DNA from: Flagellimonas lutaonensis
GTDB taxonomy: Bacteria; Bacteroidota; Bacteroidia; Flavobacteriales; Flavobacteriaceae
DNA length: 64,000 nt
Direction: 5' to 3'
Assembly: GCF_000963865.1 (NCBI RefSeq)
Contig: NZ_CP011071.1
Coordinates: forward strand, 2,964,001-3,028,000
Below, in pieces: positions 25,992 through 34,264 of this stretch. Positions within the stretch are counted from its first letter, which is position 1. Each line of letters begins with the position of its first letter. Position numbers and translations under genes: made by a program. A model generated the notes under the pieces. The model was not told the origin of the DNA and did not search any database. It saw only the letters and a list, made by a program, of their open reading frames with translations.

Positions 25992-27299
25992 TTATTCAGT
26001 TAGATTTATTATTTCATTCTTCTTATAAAGATTTGGCAGAAATCCCGATTTGATTCTGAATTGGCTTCTCTTTTTAATCTTTGGTTTGTCTGATATATTT
26101 TCCAATTTAATTCCTGGGTCATAGTAAATATTCCCATTTGCCATTTGTCCAAGGAAAAGTTGAAAATCTGTTCCTGTTCCCAATATTACGTTGTTCCCAT
26201 ACTTGTATTTTCTATCTCCTTTTGTGTCTGATAATGATGGCACATAGCAGGCCTTGTCGTGCTTTCTATTCCAATGCAACAACATTGAAGAAAAACTCCA
26301 AGAAGCTGTTTCGTTGTCTTTTTGGTCAACCAATGCTATTCGTCCATTTGTATTTCTGATTTTACCAGATTCTTGGTCAAATCCGATAAGTTTCATTTCC
26401 AATTTAGTAGTTGGGTGGATTTCTCCGGCTTTATGAACGCCACCAAAGTTCATTCGGTCAGGTCTACCAAGTTTATCAGGATAGCCATAAGTTTTAATGA
26501 AATATTCCGTTCCTTTCGTTTTGTAAAGTCCATCAGTCGGTTCAGGTGTCATTAGGGTAATTACAGAGGAATTGATATTTTCAAATTTCTTAACTCCAAA
26601 CTGTTTTATTTCCCAACCCATAAAATCAGGCTCTGAATATCCATTCGGTGTAACGCCCAATTCTGCTTCAAGAGTGTAACCACCACAATTTGAAGCTCGG
26701 CAAGGTAGAATGTTCCCATTAGAATCTAAACGTTTTGAATCTATCCAACCTTGGTTATGAATTCTAGTGAGCTCTTGAAGTAAAACAGAACGATTATTTG
26801 CTGTTTGAGGTAATTCTATAATCGAAAAGATTCCGTGTTCTCCTAAATTCTTTTCTTGATTGAATTCATTCGCTATTTGCGAATTTGGATGAGAAACATA
26901 TCCCAAAACTGTACCGGTTTTGCTCACAGCCATAAACAGTAATCTGTCGGCAAGTCTTTGGGTCATTAATTCTGAAGGTGCATTTCTTGAACCTTTGAGA
27001 AAACCTGAAAACCGAACTTCAGGATATTTTGGATATAGGATTAATTGAGCGTGATTTGCAGGTGATAGATTTCCCTCGTCAGTTACCCAAGCAAAATTTA
27101 ATGAGGCTTTAAAGCGTTCTCTTCTCCAATCCCCAGCTTCGACTGTGGTTATGTCTGAAATTGGCAGAACGTTCAGAATTTCAAAATTACCTCCGAAGTA
27201 AACTTGGTTTTTTGAATTGTCGTTTGGTGCGAGCTTTTTTACATAGATTTCATCACAACCATTATTGATGAACAGCGATTTTAGGTTCTGTAGATTCAT
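25992..27299 (-). CDS. Type II restriction endonuclease, MvaI/BcnI family with an N-terminal extension
   Basis: A 435-residue nuclease predicted to cut CCWGG (inferred from its partner methyltransferase). The C-terminal half carries the MvaI/BcnI-type core: YTLEAELG with E211, then [11 protein letters not shown] with D225, E230 and K232, which fits a D-x4-E-x-K active site. The first 180 residues are an extension not found in the compact family members. Its opening, [17 protein letters not shown], resembles the start of the EcoRII N-terminal effector (B3-like DNA-binding) domain as I remember it. The gene is AT-rich relative to its surroundings. Its start lies inside the 3' end of the methyltransferase gene (38-base overlap), so the methylase is made first. 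Confidence 0.85.
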   Translation of the reverse strand: MNLQNLKSLFINNGCDEIYVKKLAPNDNSKNQVYFGGNFEILNVLPISDITTVEAGDWRRERFKASLNFAWVTDEGNLSPANHAQLILYPKYPEVRFSGFLKGSRNAPSELMTQRLADRLLFMAVSKTGTVLGYVSHPNSQIANEFNQEKNLGEHGIFSIIELPQTANNRSVLLQELTRIHNQGWIDSKRLDSNGNILPCRASNCGGYTLEAELGVTPNGYSEPDFMGWEIKQFGVKKFENINSSVITLMTPEPTDGLYKTKGTEYFIKTYGYPDKLGRPDRMNFGGVHKAGEIHPTTKLEMKLIGFDQESGKIRNTNGRIALVDQKDNETASWSFSSMLLHWNRKHDKACYVPSLSDTKGDRKYKYGNNVILGTGTDFQLFLGQMANGNIYYDPGIKLENISDKPKIKKRSQFRIKSGFLPNLYKKNEIINLTE

Positions 27300-28497
27300 T
27301 GATTTTTAAAAGTTCTTTTACAATGTTCTTTCCAACCGCTTGAATTAATGGAACTGCCACCGAATTGCCAAATTGCTTGTATGCTTGATTGTTAGAAACT
27401 GGAATAATAAAATTATCTGGAAAACCTTGGATTCTTGCACACTCTCTTGGTGTTAGTCGTCTCGGATTTTTCCCTCTTTGTGGAATTAGTATTTCCGCAC
27501 CATCCTTATAATATCTTGCACTTAAAGTACGTGAAACCCCATTTAAATTGGTTAGTCCAAAACCAAAGCCGTTGCCTTTAGCTTGATGCTTCTTTTTGTA
27601 TTCTTGAAGATAGTTCCAAAGTTTGTCAGATAACGTATACTTTGGGTCAACTCGCTTTTGTAGAATATCTCTTATTGCAAGTTCTGTTTCAGGTGGTTCA
27701 GGAAATTCAAAAGTTTCTTTTTCTTTGAAAACGGATTTATTAAACCCAACAATTATGATTCTTTCTCGATGCTGTGGAACGTAATATTTTGCATCTAAAA
27801 CCTTATAATGAATTGAATAACCTAATTCAGATAAAGTTTCGGTGATAACTTTGAAAGTTTTCTTTTTATCGTGCGAGACAAGGTTTTTTACATTTTCAAG
27901 CATAAAAACCTTGGGCTTTTTGTGCTCAATTATTCTCGCAATGTCAAAAAACAATGTTCCTTGAGTTTTGTCTAAAAAACCGTGTTGCCTACCTAAAGAT
28001 TTTTTTTTGGAAACACCAGCAATTGAAAAAGGTTGACAAGGAAAACCGCCAAGCAAAATATCGTGGTCAGGAATTTCTTTCTCCGATATTTGTGTGATGT
28101 CTCCGAATGGAACTTCTCCAAAATTAGCTTCGTAAGTTTTCTTTGCAAAAGAATCCCATTCACTTGTAAAAACACATTTCCCTCCAATATTTTGGAATGC
28201 AAGCCGAATTCCTCCGACACCAGCAAAAAGATCTATAAATTTAAATTTGGGATCTTCAGTTGGTGGAAAAGGAACGTCCCATTTGATAGGCAAATAATAT
28301 TGAAATTCGGGTTCTTCAATGATATTTAAGTTCTCGTGCAAATCAGCCAAGTATCTTTTTGCAGTTGGTTTGTAATATTGAGAAACTCCGTTTTTGTGGT
28401 TTTGAAAGTAGTGGGTCAAATGAGCCATTTCGTTGGTAGTTTTTTTGTCTACAACGATTTGCAATTTTTCTCGAATATCAGAATATTTTTTATTCAT
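27262..28497 (-). CDS. DNA (cytosine-5) methyltransferase, Dcm/EcoRII-like
   Basis: A 411-residue C5 methyltransferase that protects the host from the adjacent nuclease. Motif I is [10 protein letters not shown] (87-96). Motif IV is GGFPCQPFS with catalytic C154. Motif VI is FMLENVKNL, motif VIII is QHRERI, and motif X is [30 protein letters not shown] and [12 protein letters not shown] closely follow Dcm and M.EcoRII, whose target is CCWGG. An N-terminal extension of about 80 residues precedes motif I. It is the upstream gene of the pair and is AT-rich, consistent with lateral transfer. Confidence 0.93.
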   Translation of the reverse strand: MNKKYSDIREKLQIVVDKKTTNEMAHLTHYFQNHKNGVSQYYKPTAKRYLADLHENLNIIEEPEFQYYLPIKWDVPFPPTEDPKFKFIDLFAGVGGIRLAFQNIGGKCVFTSEWDSFAKKTYEANFGEVPFGDITQISEKEIPDHDILLGGFPCQPFSIAGVSKKKSLGRQHGFLDKTQGTLFFDIARIIEHKKPKVFMLENVKNLVSHDKKKTFKVITETLSELGYSIHYKVLDAKYYVPQHRERIIIVGFNKSVFKEKETFEFPEPPETELAIRDILQKRVDPKYTLSDKLWNYLQEYKKKHQAKGNGFGFGLTNLNGVSRTLSARYYKDGAEILIPQRGKNPRRLTPRECARIQGFPDNFIIPVSNNQAYKQFGNSVAVPLIQAVGKNIVKELLKINESTEPKIAVHQ

Positions 28498-28605
28498 TTA
28501 AAATCAATTTGCAAAATAATATGCTCTGTTGAACAGCATTTTGGGTTTAGTTTTTAACAATTTTTTCAACTATCGAACTTAAAGGGTCGGAAAGAAAAAT
28601 AATCT

Positions 28606-28621
28606 TGTGATTCTTTAGTAT
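28606..28621. repeat. Right direct repeat of the restriction-modification island
   Basis: TGTGATTCTTTAGTAT. It matches the left copy at 25972-25987 in 15 of 16 bases and sits where base composition shifts from AT-rich to host-like. Confidence 0.55.
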
Positions 28622-28858
28622 TCCCTTTTTCGTCGGCCAAAACCAAACCCGCCTGTAAAACGGGCAGTTATGCCGATTTGTGTCTTGGCCCTTTTGCAAT
28701 AAGCACAACAGTATTCTTTGCGGAATTTCCACTCCCCATAAAGCCACCGATACCGAAACCCGTTCGGTACAGGTAGCGAATTTAGCAGAAAAATCCCACC
28801 TTTTCAATAGGTCGGGGTCGAAGGTTCTTTAACAGTTTTCAACAACCGCCATTCTCTT

Positions 28859-28866
28859 TATCTTTG
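28859..28866 (+). promoter_or_regulatory. -7 promoter element of menB (TATCTTTG)
   Basis: An exact match to TAnnTTTG, 16 bases before the menB ATG, with a GTTTTC stretch 19 bases upstream as a possible weak -33 region. Confidence 0.5.
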
Positions 28867-28882
28867 GTAAAATTTTAGCATC

Positions 28883-29725
<843 letters not shown>

Positions 29726-29733
29726 AAGCTGTC

Positions 29734-29753
29734 ATTCCTGCGAAAGCAGGAAT
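29734..29753. repeat. ATTCCTGC palindrome with GAAA loop
   Basis: Perfect 8-base arms ATTCCTGC / GCAGGAAT close a GAAA tetraloop, 8 bases after the menB stop. The motif resembles the dRS3-type ATTCC...GGAAT intergenic repeats known from other bacteria. It may stabilise the menB mRNA 3' end. Confidence 0.6.
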
Positions 29754-29899
29754 CTCTTCGCTATAGATCGCTGCTTTTCCGGTGACAGGCTGAAGACAAT
29801 ACGGGATACGACCGGGTATGATGGGATTATGCTTTTCAGCGGAATTTGTTCAACCTACCGTCTTAAATGAACAAAACTTTTCAAAACAGGGTTTCATGG

Positions 29900-29921
29900 T
29901 TGCTGAGCGGAGTCGAAGCAA
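29900..29921. repeat. GCTGAGCGGAGTCGAAGC-type intergenic repeat
   Basis: TTGCT and AGCAA arms surround GAGCGGAGTCGA. The sequence is of a kind I recall as a dispersed palindrome in Bacteroidota genomes. A related sequence lies at 43057-43081. Confidence 0.45.
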
Positions 29922-29925
29922 ACTA

Positions 29926-29958
29926 AAAAGGGCCCTGTCTTTCGATCAGGACCCTTTT
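29926..29958. terminator. Bidirectional terminator between menB and the serine hydrolase gene
   Basis: Arms AAAAGGGCCCTG (29926-29937) and CAGGACCCTTTT (29947-29958) pair with one mismatch and carry A and T tails, so they can act on both strands. Confidence 0.6.
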
Positions 29959-30111
29959 ACGAGAACACTATATGAAAATGAAAAAATTTATTTTCTGAAT
30001 CAATTACATGGTAAATGTACGCCCGTACCCCTGCGGGGCGAAATTATTGTTGTGAAGTGTCCCTTTTCTGTGGTCTGTGCCTAAAAACTTGTTATTTGTA
30101 CCGTAAAAACC

Positions 30112-31446
30112 TCATTTTATGGCTTTTACCAAAGCCCCTAAAAAGCCGTTGATGTCAAAATCAGGGTCTTCGGCAAGTCCCGTACGCACGATTACCAAGT
30201 CTTTTGAAGGGATGATGAAGACATATTGCCCCTGATAGCCGTTGCAAGAGAACAGGTCTTTGGGCACATCGGGATAGATACCACCGGCATTCAGCCAAAA
30301 GTGGGCCCCGTACCCCCCATCGGAATGTTCGGTGGGGGTGGTGATATAATCGACCCATTCGGGAGCGAAGAGCTGTTCATCGTTCCATTGGCCGTTATTT
30401 AGGTATAATTGTCCGAACCGGGCCCAGTCCCTTGTATTGGCCCAGCCATAGGAAGACCCCACATAGTTGCCTTCGAGATCGGCTTCGAGCAGCATGCTGT
30501 GCATGCCTATTTTGTCGATCAGATCTTCGTACGGAAAATCAAGATATTCTTGATGGGTTCTAAATTGCATACGAAGAATGCCCGACAACAGATTGCTGGT
30601 GCCAGAAGAGTAGTTCCAAATTTCAGTGGGTTCCGCTAGGGCCTTTTTGTTTTTCTGGGCCTCGGTCATGTCGCTATCTAGAAAAAGCATCTTGGTGACA
30701 TCTGATATGCCGCTGTAATCTTCCTCCCATGCCAGTCCGCTCTGCATGCGCAGTAAGTGGTCTAAGGTTATGTATTGGCGCTCGTCATTTTTCCATTCCA
30801 CAATGGGTGCTGGCCACTGGACCTCTATCTTCTTTTGGTGCTCCAAGATACCGTACAAAGTAGCGAGCACACTTTTCGTCATCGACCATCCCAGCACCGG
30901 GGTATCTTTGGTAAAGCCATCCACATACTTCTCATGGAGCAAATGCCCTTTGTACAATACCAAGAGGGTGCGTGTTTTTTGCACCTCGTTGTTGGTAAAG
31001 GGTAGTGCGACAGCTTTTTGCAGCTGTCCATAATCTATTTCGGGGAATAGGGTGTCCTTGGGGGGCAAATGCCCAAAAGGGTAGGGCCGTTCTATTTTTG
31101 ATAGGGTTCGCCTGGGTTGCAGGTAGGGCTGCCCTTCCTTATAATCATCGTTTACCAGTACACAGCCCAGTCCCTCGCGGTAAATCGTCTTTCGCTCCAT
31201 GAGTCCGTACACAGTGGCAGAGGCACTTTTTTGTTCATAATCGACCGCTGTTTCGGCCAACTCGATCAATGGAAATTTCAGATCGTTGGCCACGACAGCT
31301 TCAGCCTGCCTATTGGCCACAAAAACCTGTGAGGCCATGTATTTGGAGGCATATCCTGAAATAATGTTCAATTTCGAATAGTTGAAGTATACCAAAATGG
31401 CCACGGCCACCAATAGTAACAGAAGAATGCGTTTGAACCACTTCAT
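30112..31446 (-). CDS. Serine hydrolase (beta-lactamase / class C family), membrane-anchored
   Basis: A 444-residue penicillin-binding-protein-fold hydrolase. An uncleaved or slowly cleaved N-terminal membrane segment (MKWFKRILLLLLVAVAILV) puts the enzyme in the periplasm. The SxxK motif is SMTK (WSMTKSVLATLYGILE), followed by YITLDHLLRMQSGL and the YxN-like NYSSGTSN. The start is ATG 31446; the frame extends upstream without family features. Probable roles are peptide, ester or D-amino-acid hydrolysis. True beta-lactam resistance cannot be inferred. Confidence 0.88.
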   Translation of the reverse strand: MKWFKRILLLLLVAVAILVYFNYSKLNIISGYASKYMASQVFVANRQAEAVVANDLKFPLIELAETAVDYEQKSASATVYGLMERKTIYREGLGCVLVNDDYKEGQPYLQPRRTLSKIERPYPFGHLPPKDTLFPEIDYGQLQKAVALPFTNNEVQKTRTLLVLYKGHLLHEKYVDGFTKDTPVLGWSMTKSVLATLYGILEHQKKIEVQWPAPIVEWKNDERQYITLDHLLRMQSGLAWEEDYSGISDVTKMLFLDSDMTEAQKNKKALAEPTEIWNYSSGTSNLLSGILRMQFRTHQEYLDFPYEDLIDKIGMHSMLLEADLEGNYVGSSYGWANTRDWARFGQLYLNNGQWNDEQLFAPEWVDYITTPTEHSDGGYGAHFWLNAGGIYPDVPKDLFSCNGYQGQYVFIIPSKDLVIVRTGLAEDPDFDINGFLGALVKAIK

Positions 31447-31494
31447 GGGATGGAATTTATTGTAACTTTCATGGCGAATATAAACATTTGACGA

Positions 31495-31704
31495 ATGTCG
31501 AATATTGGAATGATCATTGAAGAGCGCAGTCGTGATATCGGCGATTTTTTGGTGGGTCGGTTGATTCCCTTTGCTGAAGAGCGCCATATTTTTTGGAATT
31601 TCGTATCCTCCAGCAAAAAAAAAATAGAACATGCCAAGAAGGCTTGGCAGAACAAGACCTTTTCCATGATGAAAGGTGGTGATACCTATGTGCCGCTTCC
31701 ATGA
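31495..31704 (+). pseudogene. Pirin-family remnant with a large in-frame internal deletion
   Basis: A 69-codon frame joins two pieces normally about 230 residues apart in pirins. Residues 1-26 (IIEERSRDIGDFLVGRLIPF) are the usual N-terminus. Residues 27-69 (RHIFWNFVSSSKKKIEHAKK, then DTYVPLP) are the usual C-terminus. The metal-binding cupin histidines lie in the missing part, so the product cannot be an active pirin. The junction falls at a PF dipeptide that both pieces normally contain, suggesting deletion between short repeats. The last four bases overlap the next gene's start (ATGA). Confidence 0.7.
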
Positions 31705-33167
31705 AAAAAGTTGTTTTTAAGATTGTGTTGATGGCACTGCTGTGCTTTTTGGGATGTAAAAAGAAAGAGGCACCGGTTGCCGCAGAAGCCCTTTACAACA
31801 ACTATTGTGCGGCCTGCCATGCCCTACCAAGAATCGATAGGCTGCCCAAGCATATTTGGAAATATTTTGTGCTGCCCGATATGGCTGCCCGCATGAAGAT
31901 AACCGAACAGTATCAAGACCCGTTTCAAGAAGCGACCCTTAGACCTGAAATTGCCCTGAAAGACTGGGTGCGACTAGAGAACTACATTGTTTCGTTGGCC
32001 CCTGAGAAGCTTCCTGCGACCCCCTTGCCCAAGGCAGAGGCGTTGCAACAGTTCACGGAGAAACCTTTGTCCCTTGATGACCAAAACGGGTCGCTGATCA
32101 CCTATTTCCAAATGGAGCGTGACCACCTTTTTGTTGGAAACTACAATGGTGAGGTTTATAACTACATGCTTTCTGAACGGCAAAGAAAGCCAATAGTTAA
32201 GGCTAAAACGCCGGTTACCTGGTTTTCTACCGTTGGCAGTTGGGCTTTTGTGACAGAGGTGGGCCTATTGGACCCTTCTGAACAGGCCGAAGGGAGCATC
32301 ACCGTGTTAGGGCAAAAAGATACTGTACGAATCCCTGTGAAATTGCACCGCCCGGTGCATACCTTGGCCACTGATTTGAATGGTGACGGAACCATAGAAT
32401 TGGTGGTCAGCGAGTTTGGCGATCAAACAGGACGGCTCTCACTGTTGACCCAAAACGGCGACGCTACCTATCGGCAAAAAACCCTGCTCAACCAACCCGG
32501 CTGTATTCGAACACTGGCCAAAGACATGAACGATGATGGAAAGTTGGATCTGGTGGTCTTGACATCCCAAGGCAACGAAGGCATTACGGTACTTTACCAA
32601 AAAAACGACCTGGCTTTCAGGGCCGAAAGGGTTTTGGAGTTCAGCCCCGTATTTGGCAGCAGTTGGTTCGAAATGCTCGATTACAATGGCGATGGCCATA
32701 CGGACATTGTAACGGTCAATGGCGACAATGCCGATAAGTCTTATGTACACAAACCCTACCACGGGCTGCGCATACATTTGAACGATGGGCAACATAATTT
32801 TGAGGAGGTGTTTTTTTATCCCCTGAACGGGGCCACCCGTTTTGTAGCGGAAGATTTTGATCAAGATGGCGATATCGATTTTGGGGTGATCAGCACTTTT
32901 CCTGACTACGAAAGGGCCCCACGCCGCTCTTTTGTATATTTAGAGAACAAAAATGCCGAAACGTTCACCTTTTCCACAAAGGTGCTGAAAGACCCTTTTG
33001 CAGGCAGATGGTTTTTAATGGATGCTGGCGATGTCGACAACGATGGTGACCTTGATATGGTGCTCACCTCGTTCACCTATTCCTTTATGGCCGTTCCAAA
33101 AAACCTTTCAGATCGGTGGGCCGATGAAAATGTGGACGTTTTGCTGTTGGAGAATACCTTAAAATAG
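31701..33167 (+). CDS. Lipoprotein with cytochrome-c-like domain and VCBS/FG-GAP repeats
   Basis: A 488-residue exported lipoprotein (MKKVVFKIVLMALLCFLGC, lipobox FLGC). Residues 30-100 contain a heme-c site NYCAACH and a possible distal Met in LPDMAARMKI. The remainder shows repeats of the calcium-binding VCBS/FG-GAP type: DLNGDGTIELVV, DMNDDGKLDLVV, DYNGDGHTDIVT, DFDQDGDIDFGV and DVDNDGDLDMVL. The repeats should form a beta-propeller. An electron-transfer or surface-sensing role is possible. It begins inside the pirin remnant's stop and ends one base before the next gene's ATG. Confidence 0.87.
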   Translation: MKKVVFKIVLMALLCFLGCKKKEAPVAAEALYNNYCAACHALPRIDRLPKHIWKYFVLPDMAARMKITEQYQDPFQEATLRPEIALKDWVRLENYIVSLAPEKLPATPLPKAEALQQFTEKPLSLDDQNGSLITYFQMERDHLFVGNYNGEVYNYMLSERQRKPIVKAKTPVTWFSTVGSWAFVTEVGLLDPSEQAEGSITVLGQKDTVRIPVKLHRPVHTLATDLNGDGTIELVVSEFGDQTGRLSLLTQNGDATYRQKTLLNQPGCIRTLAKDMNDDGKLDLVVLTSQGNEGITVLYQKNDLAFRAERVLEFSPVFGSSWFEMLDYNGDGHTDIVTVNGDNADKSYVHKPYHGLRIHLNDGQHNFEEVFFYPLNGATRFVAEDFDQDGDIDFGVISTFPDYERAPRRSFVYLENKNAETFTFSTKVLKDPFAGRWFLMDAGDVDNDGDLDMVLTSFTYSFMAVPKNLSDRWADENVDVLLLENTLK

Positions 33168-33601
33168 ATGCCATCCAGAAAAAGATTTACATAATTTGCC
33201 TGTTGGTGGCCCTGGGCTGTAAAGAGGAGGAGCCAAAAAAGCCCGACCCCCACGATTGGCATGGCCTTGAGGTGACCGTTTCGGCCTATAATTCAGTGCC
33301 CTGGCAGACCGATAGTTTGGCGAACATAGCCGCTTGGGGCGATACGCTCAAACCGGGCATGAAGGCCATTGCCGTATCGCGAGACCTGCTCAAACAAGGG
33401 CTTGGCCACAATACCATGGTCAAAATTGACACCATGAGCGATACGTTTTATGTGAAAGACAAGATGCATTGGCGATGGCGTAAAAGAATTGATATTTACA
33501 TGGGAAACGATGTAAAAAAGGCACGTGAATGGGGAAAGAAAAAATTGATGATCTGCTATGCCGTGCACAAAAACGACTCTGTAAAAACCGAAACGGAATG
33601 A
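33168..33601 (+). CDS. 3D-domain lipoprotein with an apparent frameshift in the signal peptide
   Basis: The frame from 33203 encodes a 3D (Asp-Asp-Asp) double-psi barrel as in MltA-type and RlpA-like proteins: VTVSAYNSVPWQTDSLAN, AAWGDTLKPGMKAIAVSRDL, HNTMVKIDTM, then YVKDKM and RIDIYMGNDVKKAREWG. A complete lipoprotein signal IYIICLLVALGC is read in this frame, but no standard start codon fits it. The ATG at 33168, directly after the previous stop, is in another frame. One extra A in the AAAAA run at 33179-33183 would join them as MPSRKKIYIICLLVALGC. The annotated span therefore assumes a missing base or a shift. Peptidoglycan-related function is inferred from the domain and the amidase next door. 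Confidence 0.72.
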
Positions 33602-34260
33602 AGAGACAGCATTTTTATATACTACTAGTACTACTGGGCAGCCTTTCGTGCAGCAGTTCAGTGGCAATTGTTGATAGGCCCATCGAATTTGGCGAAGAGC
33701 GCATACAACTTACCAAAGAATACCTCGAGCAGCGCTACGGATTGGAACAGGACACCCCTGAAATTGAGCCCAAGATGATTGTGCTGCACTGGACGGCCAT
33801 ACCCACACTCCAAAAATCATATGAAGCCTTCGAAAAGTCCACTTTGCCGAATTGGCGGCCCGATATCGAGAGTGTCAGTGGCCTGAACGTCTCGGCCCAC
33901 TTTTTGGTGGACCGTGATGGCACCATTTACCGCCTGATGCCCGAAAAGACCATGGCACGGCATGTAATTGGTTTGAACCACTGCGCCATTGGCATTGAGA
34001 ATGTTGGGGGTACAGAAGAAACCCCGTTGACCAGAAAGCAGCTTAAGGCCAATGTTTGGCTGGTTGACTACCTGGCGGAAAAGTATGATATCGAGTACCT
34101 GATCGGGCATTATGAATACACCCGGTTCGAGGGCCACCCATTGTGGTTGGAAGTAGATGAGGGCTACCGAACCAAAAAAACGGATCCGGGCCAAAAATTC
34201 ATGAAAAGGGTGCGCCGTGCCACCAAAAAGCATAATTTTAAACCCGTTCCTGAAAAGTAA
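33598..34260 (+). CDS. N-acetylmuramoyl-L-alanine amidase, lipoprotein
   Basis: A 220-residue amidase_2/PGRP-fold zinc enzyme that removes the peptide stem from peptidoglycan. ATG 33598 overlaps the previous stop by 4 bases and gives the lipoprotein signal MKRQHFYILLVLLGSLSC. Zinc and catalytic landmarks are MIVLHWTAI (His), SAHFLVDRDGTIYRLMP, NHCAIGIENVGG, LIGHYEYTRF (His) and KKTDPGQKF. It is translationally coupled to the 3D-domain gene and probably acts with it on the cell wall. Confidence 0.9.
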   Translation: MKRQHFYILLVLLGSLSCSSSVAIVDRPIEFGEERIQLTKEYLEQRYGLEQDTPEIEPKMIVLHWTAIPTLQKSYEAFEKSTLPNWRPDIESVSGLNVSAHFLVDRDGTIYRLMPEKTMARHVIGLNHCAIGIENVGGTEETPLTRKQLKANVWLVDYLAEKYDIEYLIGHYEYTRFEGHPLWLEVDEGYRTKKTDPGQKFMKRVRRATKKHNFKPVPEK

Positions 34261-34264
34261 TTTT

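Larger units (their letters stand above)
25972..28621. mobile_element. AT-rich type II restriction-modification island between direct repeats
   Basis: A 2.65-kb block carrying an endonuclease and methyltransferase gene pair, visibly richer in A/T and in AT-ending codons than the genes on both sides. It is bounded by a 16-base direct repeat with one mismatch (25972-25987 and 28606-28621). The left copy starts 4 bases beyond the endonuclease stop. No transposase, integrase or tRNA is present. The layout suggests lateral acquisition with a target duplication or recombination between short repeats. Confidence 0.6.
28498..28882. other. Intergenic region spanning the island's right edge
   Basis: The first 110 bases are AT-rich island sequence, including the near-palindrome TGCTCTGTTGAACAGCA (from about 28520) upstream of the methyltransferase, a possible autoregulatory site. 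From about 28622 the composition becomes host-like. No convincing gene is seen; an 86-codon leftward frame here has no family features. The menB promoter lies at the right end. Confidence 0.5.
29726..30111. other. Convergent intergenic region with repeats and a terminator
   Basis: About 385 bases between the 3' ends of menB and the serine hydrolase gene. It contains two dispersed-repeat-like palindromes and one terminator-like hairpin (listed separately). No coding frame is supported. Confidence 0.6.

Noticed and set aside
21719-28497. Helicase plus methyltransferase as one type I or III restriction system or defence island
   Set aside because: The helicase has host-like composition, lies 2.7 kb outside the AT-rich block, and is separated by metabolic genes. 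The methylase already has its own adjacent nuclease.
25972-28621. Integrase, transposase or tRNA attachment site for the island
   Set aside because: None could be found inside or at the edges; only the short direct repeat is present.
28547-28807. 86-codon leftward frame between the methyltransferase and menB
   Set aside because: It spans the island edge and the right repeat, has no family features, and its composition changes midway. It looks like an accidental open frame.
30112-31446. Beta-lactamase resistance gene
   Set aside because: SMTK and NYSSG motifs show the fold only. The membrane anchor and overall sequence fit the broad serine-hydrolase group rather than a proven AmpC.
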